DNA of 17,625 nucleotides from Brumimicrobium sp964346075 (GTDB lineage Bacteria; Bacteroidota; Bacteroidia; Flavobacteriales_D; Crocinitomicaceae), in assembly GCA_964346075.1 (NCBI GenBank), contig CAYFTH010000059.1:1-17625 (forward strand), in the 5' to 3' direction. This document shows positions 7,205 to 13,764 of this stretch, one piece after another. The translations under genes and the position numbers were made by a program. A model generated the notes under the pieces. The model did no database searches, was not told where the DNA came from, and saw only the letters and a program-made list of their open reading frames with translations. The number at the start of each line of letters is the position of its first letter. Within the stretch, counting starts at the first letter, position 1.

Positions 7205-7782
7205 TCGACCGGATCGATAGATACATTTTCTTCAATCCAATCTTCTACCGTTTTTAGTGGCATGTAATATTTTTTCATTTTCTTGCGGTATTTGTCGTCA
7301 ATCAAATCATGGGTGAATAGGAACTTTTTGGTGGCAAGAATCTCTTCGTGAAAACCGTGCTCGATTGCTATTTGATCTGCTCGGTGCTCAATTTTTTTGC
7401 GAAATGAGGTCGAAAACAAATATTTAAGACCGAAACCGAGCATTGCTAAAAAGTTGTGATTTGAATAATCGACAACATGTCCCAATTCGTGCGCAAACCA
7501 CCCAATAATAACATCATCTGGTAAATCCTCAATGAGAAGAGAATCACTCCCTCTTACACGAAGTGAAAAGCGAATACGATAAATGTGAGGCCCACGAAAA
7601 ACACTACTCAGTGTGAAAACTGGCTGAGCTTGCATGGTTGAACCCTTTAGTGCATCCTGTTTGAATCTGATTTCTTCTACGGAATCAAACACATAATAGT
7701 CAAGTGTCGAAGCAAACAAATTATTTAAACGTTCGCTATCGCAATGGATGACCTTTAATTTATTTTTCGTTGTACTTGCCAT
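7201..7782 (-). CDS. Small soluble M48-like zinc metallopeptidase
   Basis: The protein is 193 residues from the ATG at 7782. The longer frame would begin with a TTG at 7806 and adds only eight poorly supported residues. The zinc site is clear: WFAHELGHVVDY with His98-Glu99-x-x-His102, and a downstream helix KIEHRADQIAIEHGF with Glu132 as the likely third ligand (E-x-x-x-D form typical of M48 and minigluzincins). There is no signal peptide; the short hydrophobic run FLAMLGFGLKYLF lies between the zinc motifs and is probably core rather than a membrane span. It is far shorter than HtpX or Ste24, so it may be a minimal gluzincin. Substrate unknown. Its stop overlaps the GH3 gene stop tail-to-tail (7201-7204). 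Confidence 0.8.
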   Translation of the reverse strand: MASTTKNKLKVIHCDSERLNNLFASTLDYYVFDSVEEIRFKQDALKGSTMQAQPVFTLSSVFRGPHIYRIRFSLRVRGSDSLLIEDLPDDVIIGWFAHELGHVVDYSNHNFLAMLGFGLKYLFSTSFRKKIEHRADQIAIEHGFHEEILATKKFLFTHDLIDDKYRKKMKKYYMPLKTVEDWIEENVSIDPVD

Positions 7783-7979
7783 CGAATAATTTTCCAGTAT
7801 TGCCAATGTACAAGAAAATATACAAAATAAAGTTGTTTTTCCATCAATTATCTCTTTTTAGTCGCATTGTTACGCTTGCTAAGAGGTATAAAGAAGACTT
7901 AGTTTAGCTGAAAATAGATAAACCTTTTAAGACTACCGCTTTTTCGAGGATTGCGCTTATTCGTATTTTTTGATTATTA

Positions 7980-8501
7980 ATGCTACATTTAACTATTATG
8001 AATAAAATTGTCGAAATTGTTTATCCGATCCGAATCATTTGCTGGATCAGCATTCTATTATTATTTACATCTTGCTCTAAGGTTTATAAGTTTTTTATCG
8101 TAAATCAGACCGGTGCACCCTTAAAAATTGATGTCAAATTAGAAAAAGATCACAGGAGCTCTTCAATTTTTTTCTATCCAGACGCAACGAGAGATGTATT
8201 CAGTTTTTATGAGATGCAAAGCTCCACATCAGTAGATTTTGGGAGGAAAACAACTACCAGGGTGGATACAATTGATCATTTTTCACACTATGAAGTAACC
8301 ATACCTTCCAATGAAGCGTTTCAGTATGGACGGTTAAATAATCAAAGCTATGAACGTTATGATCAGGAATTTATCAATGGTCAAACGTTTAATTTAAATC
8401 GGATTCATTTTTCCGCAGACTACCCGGATATTAGACCTGAAAACTTTGATCATTACATAACCACTAATCAATCTGGAATATTGTTGGTGATCAACAACTG
8501 A
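7980..8501 (+). CDS. Unrecognised lipoprotein
   Basis: A predicted lipoprotein of 173 residues. The ATG at 7980 or the one at 7998 (MNKIVEIVY) could be the start; the second gives a more usual signal-peptide length with Cys at 26. The hydrophobic stretch ICWISILLLFTSC ends in an LFTSC lipobox. The mature part (about 140 residues) has a beta-rich pattern near the start (YKFFIVNQTGAPLKIDVKLE), which resembles small beta-sandwich domains, but I do not recognise a family. No catalytic motif is visible. It stands alone between divergent and convergent neighbours. The upstream 180 nt shows no clean promoter; TATTTTTTG just before the ATG has the wrong internal spacing. Confidence 0.72.
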   Translation: MLHLTIMNKIVEIVYPIRIICWISILLLFTSCSKVYKFFIVNQTGAPLKIDVKLEKDHRSSSIFFYPDATRDVFSFYEMQSSTSVDFGRKTTTRVDTIDHFSHYEVTIPSNEAFQYGRLNNQSYERYDQEFINGQTFNLNRIHFSADYPDIRPENFDHYITTNQSGILLVINN

Positions 8502-8535
8502 TCAACAACGTTGTTTAAAAATGGGTCATTAATGA
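8481..8535. repeat. Tandem repeat and nested palindromes at a convergent gene junction
   Basis: Two 11-nt tandem copies, GATCAACAACT (8489-8499) and GATCAACAACG (8500-8510), span the stop codon of the lipoprotein gene. They overlap a stem TTGTTG/CAACAA (8481-8486 with 8492-8497), a perfect palindrome AACAACGTTGTT (8504-8515) and are followed by TCATTAATGA (8526-8535). This could fold as a weak bidirectional terminator, though no long T tract follows. Confidence 0.6.
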
Positions 8536-8544
8536 TCATATATT

Positions 8545-9717
8545 TTAACGATGAGGTTTTAACTGCTCTATGCGTTTCTTCGCTTGTTCACTATAGAATC
8601 CCCCCGCTTTGTTAATGCTGTCAAATACGCTCATGGCCGCCTCAACTTGCCCCAGTTGATATAAAGATTGCGCTTTAAACCATCTGGCTTCTTCCCTGAA
8701 GTTTCCGATTTCAAGGGGGTAACTTTCGTCGAATTGTTTCACGGCCTTCTCGAATTGACCGAGATTGTAGAAACAAAGTCCGGCATAAAAGTGTGCATTA
8801 ACGTCATCTGGATAATGATCCAAAATAGTTAAGTAACGAACTAAAGCGCGCTTATAGTTCTTTTGAAGGAAATAATAGTGTGAATTTTCCAAATAAATCA
8901 AGTAATCAACAGTTTGTTTATGAGCTGTTTTTTGTAGTGGTTCCTCTTTGGAAGGCTCACGCAGACTGGCAGGAGTGCCCACCTGAGGTCGCAGTGGGGA
9001 TGTGATTACTTTGTCTTTTCTGATGGATCGATAATCGACTGTCTTAAGTTCGTTGAGATAAATCTCTGGAGTATTTTTATAGGTTAATGTGCGCGGTTTA
9101 CGTGTTGGAATGGTTTCAATATTTTTTGGAGCTAATTGATTTACAGGTTCGTCAGAAGTCATCGAGCGATCAGGATTTTCAGACGTTTCTGAAGCTCCCT
9201 GCGTCATCAATTCTTTTGGTCTGATTTGTCGCGTAGAATCAATGTTTTTATAGGTATCGATTTCGGCTAATTTTTTTTCAGTAATGTGATATGCTACCGT
9301 TTTGTTTTGTTGCGCTTGTTTCTCCGATGCAGAATCAGGTAATACACGTTGGTTTTCGGTAACTAACGGATCCTGATTGTCGCGTTGAATCAACTGCTTA
9401 CCTTGATAGGTATAAATAACTAATAGCATCATGGTAGAAATAAACACAAACAGAAACAGGTAAGCTCCTTTGCTAGATGTGGTATATTGGGATTTCCTTG
9501 TTTGATTTAAAAATTTTCGGTCTAATGTCGACATTTGTTCATCAACATTGGAATCTATGGTCGACCAACCCGAAACAGCATCTTGATTGAAACCTCCGTC
9601 TTGTTCTTTATCCTGAATATTTTGAGGACTCTGTTCTTTTTTCAACGCATCAATCTCTTGGCGTGATAAAGAGTCTCGTCGTCCAAATATTCTATGAAGC
9701 AGATTTAAATAAATCAT
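8545..9717 (-). CDS. Membrane-anchored TPR protein, probable partner of the second ECF sigma factor
   Basis: A 390-residue protein with an N-terminal cytoplasmic part (1-83) that includes LSRQEIDALKKEQ and a GFNQDAVSGW motif, similar to the short N-terminal segments before the TM helix in many Bacteroidota sigma-partner proteins. One TM helix follows (85-104, YLFLFVFISTMMLLVIYTY). Residues 105-265 are a Gln/Thr/Lys/Pro-rich periplasmic linker. At the C-terminus there are about three TPR units (271-304, 305-338, 343-372) with NAHFYAGLCFYNLGQFEKAV as the clearest. Its ATG lies 26 nt inside the end of the ECF gene, so translation is coupled. By position it is probably the anti-sigma or sensor protein of that ECF factor; no zinc-binding anti-sigma motif is present. 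Confidence 0.78.
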   Translation of the reverse strand: MIYLNLLHRIFGRRDSLSRQEIDALKKEQSPQNIQDKEQDGGFNQDAVSGWSTIDSNVDEQMSTLDRKFLNQTRKSQYTTSSKGAYLFLFVFISTMMLLVIYTYQGKQLIQRDNQDPLVTENQRVLPDSASEKQAQQNKTVAYHITEKKLAEIDTYKNIDSTRQIRPKELMTQGASETSENPDRSMTSDEPVNQLAPKNIETIPTRKPRTLTYKNTPEIYLNELKTVDYRSIRKDKVITSPLRPQVGTPASLREPSKEEPLQKTAHKQTVDYLIYLENSHYYFLQKNYKRALVRYLTILDHYPDDVNAHFYAGLCFYNLGQFEKAVKQFDESYPLEIGNFREEARWFKAQSLYQLGQVEAAMSVFDSINKAGGFYSEQAKKRIEQLKPHR

Positions 9718-10276
9718 GTTGTTCCAATTTAATTCTTAAATTTCTTTTTCCATTTTGCAGTGCGCTTTTTACCTTTTTTAGGGGTAAAGCAAGTTCCTTA
9801 CTAATTGCTTGATACGTTTTTCCTTTGATGTAAAAAAGCTGTATGGCTTCCCGTTGTGGACTTTTTAATTCACTGATTTTTTCAGCAATCAATCGATCAA
9901 TTGTTTCCTGTTGCTTTTTCATTTCAACACCGTTTTGCGCTGTATTCGGGATGATTTCTTCCTCAAGATGCAGCGTCTTCGGGTGGTTTTTACGCAAACG
10001 CATTAAACATTCATTTTTCGAGACCTGATATAACCAGGATTTAAAGTACTTGATATTATGTCGCTGAATTTTATCTACCAGCCCAGCGAATATATCCATC
10101 GTAAGGTCTTCTGCTATTTCTTTTTGTTTCAGGTAGTTCAAGCAAGTACCAAAAACGAGGTGACCATATCGCCTGTAAATTTCTCCAAATGCCGATTGAT
10201 CATCGGGATTCGACTGAAGTGCTTTGAGAAGCGCTTCGTCTGCTAAGGAACGGTATTTCGTTTTTTGACGCCGCAT
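9692..10276 (-). CDS. ECF-type RNA polymerase sigma factor (second)
   Basis: A 194-residue group 4 sigma factor. Region 2 is about residues 26-97 (DDQSAFGEIYRRYGHLVFGTCLNYL, AEDLTMDIFAGLVDKI, FKSWLYQVSKNECLMRLRK). Region 4 is about 128-182 (LKSPQREAIQLFYIKGKTYQAISKELALPLKKVKSALQNGKRNL). The ATG start at 10276 is well placed. It is quite different in sequence from the factor at 2315-2929, so the two were not made by a recent local duplication. The stop lies 26 nt inside the TM-TPR gene, forming a two-gene unit. I found no strict TAnnTTTG box upstream in 10277-10558, which is compatible with control by another sigma factor. Confidence 0.93.
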   Translation of the reverse strand: MRRQKTKYRSLADEALLKALQSNPDDQSAFGEIYRRYGHLVFGTCLNYLKQKEIAEDLTMDIFAGLVDKIQRHNIKYFKSWLYQVSKNECLMRLRKNHPKTLHLEEEIIPNTAQNGVEMKKQQETIDRLIAEKISELKSPQREAIQLFYIKGKTYQAISKELALPLKKVKSALQNGKRNLRIKLEQHDLFKSAS

Positions 10277-10558
10277 TTTGTTTAAAGATGCAAATTTTTC
10301 CGAATTCCATAAATCTTTTCTGAATAGGAACGGTTTAAATATAAACTAAGAAGTGGTATGGAAGCAGGTCATTGATACTTCTAAATTAGTTGTCATCAAT
10401 TAGGTATCTGACGGTCAGTTTTTTATTATGGAATTTATTGCTGTTTCCAAAAGGTGATAAAGAATATGTGAACAAATGAATCAAATAGCTGTTAAGAAAT
10501 TGAAAATGGTCTTATAGATATTAAAAAATTTTGTATCTTAATAGACAAAAAATAAATC
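10277..10558. other. Divergent intergenic region upstream of the ECF and dps-side genes
   Basis: 282 nt with no convincing gene. It contains CTGACGGTCAG (10408-10418) followed by six T. The 1-nt loop makes a terminator unlikely, so a protein-binding palindrome is more plausible. TATCTTAA (10534-10541) near the plus-strand genes is a weak -7 candidate with no -33 match. Confidence 0.5.
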
Positions 10559-10747
10559 ATGACTGAAGAACACGAATTAGAAGACAAAATTGCCAATTTA
10601 ACAGAGCGTTTACGAAAAGAAAAACCGCCAATTTACGATCATTTGATGGAAAATCCTGTTACGCTTCCAGACGAGCAGAGTGATGGTTTTTATAAAGCGT
10701 TGCGCAAATACAAGGAACATCTGGAGCAATTGTTAAATAACGATTAA
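10559..10747 (+). CDS. Small acidic/basic helical protein upstream of dps
   Basis: A 62-residue protein that I do not assign to a family. It is highly charged and mostly helical in appearance: MTEEHELEDKIANLTERLRK, then a short PPIYDHLMENPVTLPDEQ middle and an EQSDGFYKALRKYKEHLEQLL helix. There is no signal peptide or Cys. Codon use and the 30-nt gap to the downstream dps start support a real gene in the same transcript. It may be a Dps partner or regulator, but this is inferred only from position. Confidence 0.7.
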   Translation: MTEEHELEDKIANLTERLRKEKPPIYDHLMENPVTLPDEQSDGFYKALRKYKEHLEQLLNND

Positions 10748-10777
10748 TTAGTAATTCATAACAAATAATATATAACA

Positions 10778-11257
10778 ATGAAAACGTACAAAAAGTTAGG
10801 TTTCGAATCAGAAGAAACAAAAGAGGTAGTTAAAAATTTAAACTTACTATTAGCTAATTTACATGTTCACTACCAAAAGCTAAGAAATTACCACTGGAAT
10901 GTTACTGGTGCCGATTTCTTTGATATCCATGAGACCACAGAGGCTGAATATAATGAGGTCATTTTGGAAATTGATGAGATAGCTGAACGCATTCGCGTGT
11001 TTGGAGCTACCCCAATAAGTACACTGAAAGAATATTTGGAAGTCTCAGAAATAAAAGAAACGGGAACGGAACTTGAATCTACGGAAATGGTAAAAGAAAT
11101 TTTACGCGACCAGGAGGTGCTTTTATCTTTCATGGTTGAAACGATTGAAGCTGCCCGCGCTATTGGCGATATTTCAACGGATGATTTGGTAACAGGTTTC
11201 ATGAAACGTCGCGAAAAAATGCACTGGATGCTTACGTCCTTTGTGAAAGAATCGTAA
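10778..11257 (+). CDS. dps: Dps family ferritin-like DNA-protecting protein
   Basis: A 159-residue Dps (mini-ferritin) subunit expected to form a dodecamer that oxidises and stores iron and protects DNA in the cytoplasm. The ferroxidase ligands at the dimer interface are in place: RNYHWNVTG (His39), FFDIHETTE (His51, Glu55) and EIDEIAERI (Asp66, Glu70). The spacing equals that of E. coli Dps (His51, His63, Asp67, Asp78, Glu82) shifted by 12, with Glu55 in the place of Asp67. The N-terminus is short and Lys-containing (MKTYKKLGFESEETKE), without the long DNA-binding tail. It is co-transcribed with the small gene upstream and is followed by a hairpin terminator. Confidence 0.95.
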   Translation: MKTYKKLGFESEETKEVVKNLNLLLANLHVHYQKLRNYHWNVTGADFFDIHETTEAEYNEVILEIDEIAERIRVFGATPISTLKEYLEVSEIKETGTELESTEMVKEILRDQEVLLSFMVETIEAARAIGDISTDDLVTGFMKRREKMHWMLTSFVKES

Positions 11258-11277
11258 CCCCAATTTTGACATTTGAA

Positions 11278-11310
11278 AAGAAGGCTGTCTTTGCGGACAG
11301 CCTTCTTTAT
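11278..11310 (+). terminator. Rho-independent terminator after dps
   Basis: A perfect 12-bp stem, AAGAAGGCTGTC (11278-11289) with GACAGCCTTCTT (11296-11307), with a 6-nt loop. T-rich sequence (CTTTATT) follows, but with an A after three T, so it may be leaky. The next gene starts only 16 nt beyond it. Confidence 0.75.
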
Positions 11311-11325
11311 TCATAAAAAAAACAG

Positions 11326-11967
11326 ATGATGCATAAAGTACTGGTTATAGGAGCGAATGGGAATACAGGTAAGCGTGTAGTGAACCAATTAGTCAATCAT
11401 AAGGATTATGAACCCATAGCAATGTTGCGGAATGAAAGCCAGCAACCTTATTTTGAGCAAAAAAATATTGAGGTCCGAATGGGCGACCTCGAGAAAGATC
11501 TCGACCACGTTTTTCAAGACGTGGATAAAGTGATTTTTGCTGCAGGCTCAGGCGGCAATACGGGAGATGATAAAACGGAAGCCGTAGATAAAGATGGCGC
11601 AATTAAAGTTGTTAATCAGTCAGAAAAGTCAGCAATTAACAAATTTGTTATGCTCAGTTCAATGGGTACGGACATACCTGACAAAATTAAAGGATTAGAA
11701 GTTTATCTAAAAGCCAAAAAAGCAGCAGACGATCACTTGCGCGCCTCGAGTCTCAATTATAGTATTATCCAGCCTGGTGGTTTGACAGATGAAGAAGGAA
11801 AAAATCAAATTAGGGCTTCAGAGAAAATTGGGGAGTTTGGGCAAATTTCACGCGATGATGTAGCTCAGGCACTAGTTGAAAGCCTGGATAAGTCTGTCCT
11901 TAATAATAAGTCCGCTGAAATTATTGAAGGAGAACGCGCAATTAACGAAGCGCTTAAAGATATATAA
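11326..11967 (+). CDS. Atypical SDR / NAD(P)-binding protein
   Basis: A 213-residue Rossmann protein of the atypical short-chain dehydrogenase group (NAD(P)H-binding, SDR_a5/YwnB type). The dinucleotide motif VLVIGANGNTGKRVVNQLV has Gly9, Gly12 and Gly15 in the G-x-x-G-x-x-G pattern. It continues with VIFAAGSGG, KFVMLSSMG and YSIIQPGGLTDEEG, which mark this subgroup; there is no classical Y-x-x-x-K catalytic pair visible, so it may be a binding or regulatory protein rather than an oxidoreductase. Two adjacent ATG codons (11326, 11329) could start it. It lies 16 nt after the dps terminator and 18 nt before the next SDR, so it is either read through from dps or has a promoter not recognised here. 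Confidence 0.88.
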   Translation: MMHKVLVIGANGNTGKRVVNQLVNHKDYEPIAMLRNESQQPYFEQKNIEVRMGDLEKDLDHVFQDVDKVIFAAGSGGNTGDDKTEAVDKDGAIKVVNQSEKSAINKFVMLSSMGTDIPDKIKGLEVYLKAKKAADDHLRASSLNYSIIQPGGLTDEEGKNQIRASEKIGEFGQISRDDVAQALVESLDKSVLNNKSAEIIEGERAINEALKDI

Positions 11968-11985
11968 TAAACTAAAGTATTATTT

Positions 11986-13029
11986 ATGAAGTCACCAGTT
12001 GTGTTAACGGGAGGAACGGGTTATTTAGGTGCTCAAATTCTCACTGAACTACTCACTAAAGGCTATACGGTTCATTTAACGGCGCGGAATCCGAAAGAAA
12101 AGTTAGGTTTAGAGTGGTTGAAAGCTCTTATGAAAAAATATGAAGGGCAGATTAAGGTGTTTAAAGGCGACTTATTGGATCAAGACAGTTTTGATGAAGC
12201 CATGACTGGTGCAAAAGGTGTTATTCACGCGGCAAGTCCATTTCGAATTGAAGGGATTAAGGATGCACAGAAAGAACTTATTGATCCGGCTAAAAAAGGT
12301 ACGCGCAATGTGCTCAATTCCGTAGAAAGGGCTGAAACTGTTGAAAAGGTAGTCGTTACTTCTAGTGTGGCTGCTATTCACGGAGATGCAATAGATATTA
12401 AGAATGTCGAAGCGTCAGTTTTCTCTGAAAAACATTGGAATACTTCGAGTAGTTTGACGCATCAACCCTATTCATACTCTAAAAAAGTGGCAGAACAAGA
12501 AGCTTGGAAGATGAGTGAAAACAAGCCATGGAAGTTAGTGACTATAAACCCGGGATTCATAGTTGGACCTTCTGTAACTGACCGCACAGATTCTACTTCT
12601 ATTCGGCTCGTCGCAGATATGCTTAGTGGTCGATTTAAGCAGGGGGTTCCCGATTTGCACTTTGTGATGGTGGATGTTCGCGACGTTGCCAGGGCACATG
12701 TATTGGCACTAGAGAACGATGAAGCCGAGGGGCGTCATTTATGTGCTCATGAACCTATGAGTATGCTGGATCTGGCTGAAGGTTTGAGGAGTCAAGCCGG
12801 AGATGAATTTCCGAAAATTCCTAAAAAAGAATTACCTCATTGGCTTACTTATTTGTTGGGACCTCTGATGATTGGTTTTTCCTGGACGTTTTTAAAAAAT
12901 AATTTAGGTATTCCCGTCTATGTTGATAACTCTAAAATACGTAGATCGCTGGGGCTGGAATTTAGACCTATGAGTGAAACGCTTAGCGATCAGATCGAAC
13001 AGTTGAAAAAAGATGGTGTTGTTGAATAG
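11986..13029 (+). CDS. Extended SDR, dihydroflavonol-4-reductase-like
   Basis: A 347-residue extended short-chain dehydrogenase/reductase similar to the dihydroflavonol reductase / 3-beta-HSD group. The nucleotide motif VVLTGGTGYLGAQI has Gly9, Gly12 and Gly15, and HLTARNPKEK suggests NADP(H) through the basic residue after strand 2. The catalytic set is VVTSSVAAIHG (Ser126/127) with PYSYSKKVAE (Tyr162, Lys166). A NPGFIVGPS segment and a MVDVRDVARAHVLAL segment are typical of this group. The substrate is unknown and the plant name should not be taken as function. It forms a pair with the SDR 18 nt upstream and ends convergently with rpe. Confidence 0.9.
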   Translation: MKSPVVLTGGTGYLGAQILTELLTKGYTVHLTARNPKEKLGLEWLKALMKKYEGQIKVFKGDLLDQDSFDEAMTGAKGVIHAASPFRIEGIKDAQKELIDPAKKGTRNVLNSVERAETVEKVVVTSSVAAIHGDAIDIKNVEASVFSEKHWNTSSSLTHQPYSYSKKVAEQEAWKMSENKPWKLVTINPGFIVGPSVTDRTDSTSIRLVADMLSGRFKQGVPDLHFVMVDVRDVARAHVLALENDEAEGRHLCAHEPMSMLDLAEGLRSQAGDEFPKIPKKELPHWLTYLLGPLMIGFSWTFLKNNLGIPVYVDNSKIRRSLGLEFRPMSETLSDQIEQLKKDGVVE

Positions 13030-13086
13030 ATTTATTAGATCCGTTGATACAACAAGCACCACATTTGAGTAGTTTATTTCATCGTT

Positions 13087-13737
13087 CTACAAGGATCGCA
13101 AGGTTTCTATGCGTTCATCAGGGTTCTTACCTTTAAACACGTAACTTCCGGCAACGAGGGCATCGGCACCATTTTGAACGAGTTGATGACCTGTTTCTGC
13201 ATTGACTCCACCGTCTACTTCGATAATGGTCGATGATTTTTGTTCATCAATCATGTGGCGCAGCGTTTTTACCTTGCCAAGGGTCGCAGGAATAAAATGT
13301 TGACCTCCAAACCCGGGGTTTACGGACATAATGAGCACGACATCAATAAACTCCAGCATACCTTCTAACAAATGTACAGGTGTGTGTGGATTGAGTGCAA
13401 CTCCCGTCTTCATTCCCGCATTTTTAATAGTTTGTAGCGTACGGTGTAAATGAGTACAAGCCTCGTAATGCACTGTGAGGATAGAAGCACCCGCATCCTT
13501 AAAATCAGTAATGTAAGGGTCTGCATTCGCAATCATTAAATGAACATCAAGTGGTTTGTTCGCATGTTGATGAATCGCTTTCATGACAGGAATACCAAAA
13601 GAAATATTCGGCACGAATACGCCGTCCATAATATCAATATGTATCCAGTCAGCCTTACTGGAATTAAGCATCTTTACGTCGCGTTCTAAATTGGCAAAAT
13701 CTGCAGATAAAACGGAAGGAGAAACTATAGTACTCAT
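13087..13737 (-). CDS. rpe: Ribulose-phosphate 3-epimerase
   Basis: A 216-residue TIM-barrel enzyme that interconverts ribulose 5-phosphate and xylulose 5-phosphate in the pentose phosphate pathway. Family signatures are complete: SPSVLSADFANLE at the N-terminus, WIHIDIMDGVFVPN (metal ligands His33 and Asp35), DVHLMI (His66), MSVNPGFGGQ (the phosphate-binding loop) and IEVDGGVN (catalytic Asp175). The length is normal. It starts 27 nt after the stop of the L,D-transpeptidase gene on the same strand, so the two may share a transcript, and TAATTTTG just upstream could add an internal promoter. Confidence 0.97.
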   Translation of the reverse strand: MSTIVSPSVLSADFANLERDVKMLNSSKADWIHIDIMDGVFVPNISFGIPVMKAIHQHANKPLDVHLMIANADPYITDFKDAGASILTVHYEACTHLHRTLQTIKNAGMKTGVALNPHTPVHLLEGMLEFIDVVLIMSVNPGFGGQHFIPATLGKVKTLRHMIDEQKSSTIIEVDGGVNAETGHQLVQNGADALVAGSYVFKGKNPDERIETLRSL

Positions 13738-13751
13738 AAAATGATTTTTTT

Positions 13752-13759
13752 CAAAATTA
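13752..13759 (-). promoter_or_regulatory. Possible -7 box of an rpe promoter
   Basis: On the minus strand TAATTTTG matches TAnnTTTG exactly, 14 nt upstream of the rpe ATG. No TTG was found at the -33 distance, so this is weak and could be chance. Confidence 0.3.
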
Positions 13760-13764
13760 GCAAA

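Noticed and set aside
7783..7806. TTG start of the metalloprotease at 7806
   Set aside because: An ATG eight codons later gives a usual start and nothing in the extra residues looks conserved.
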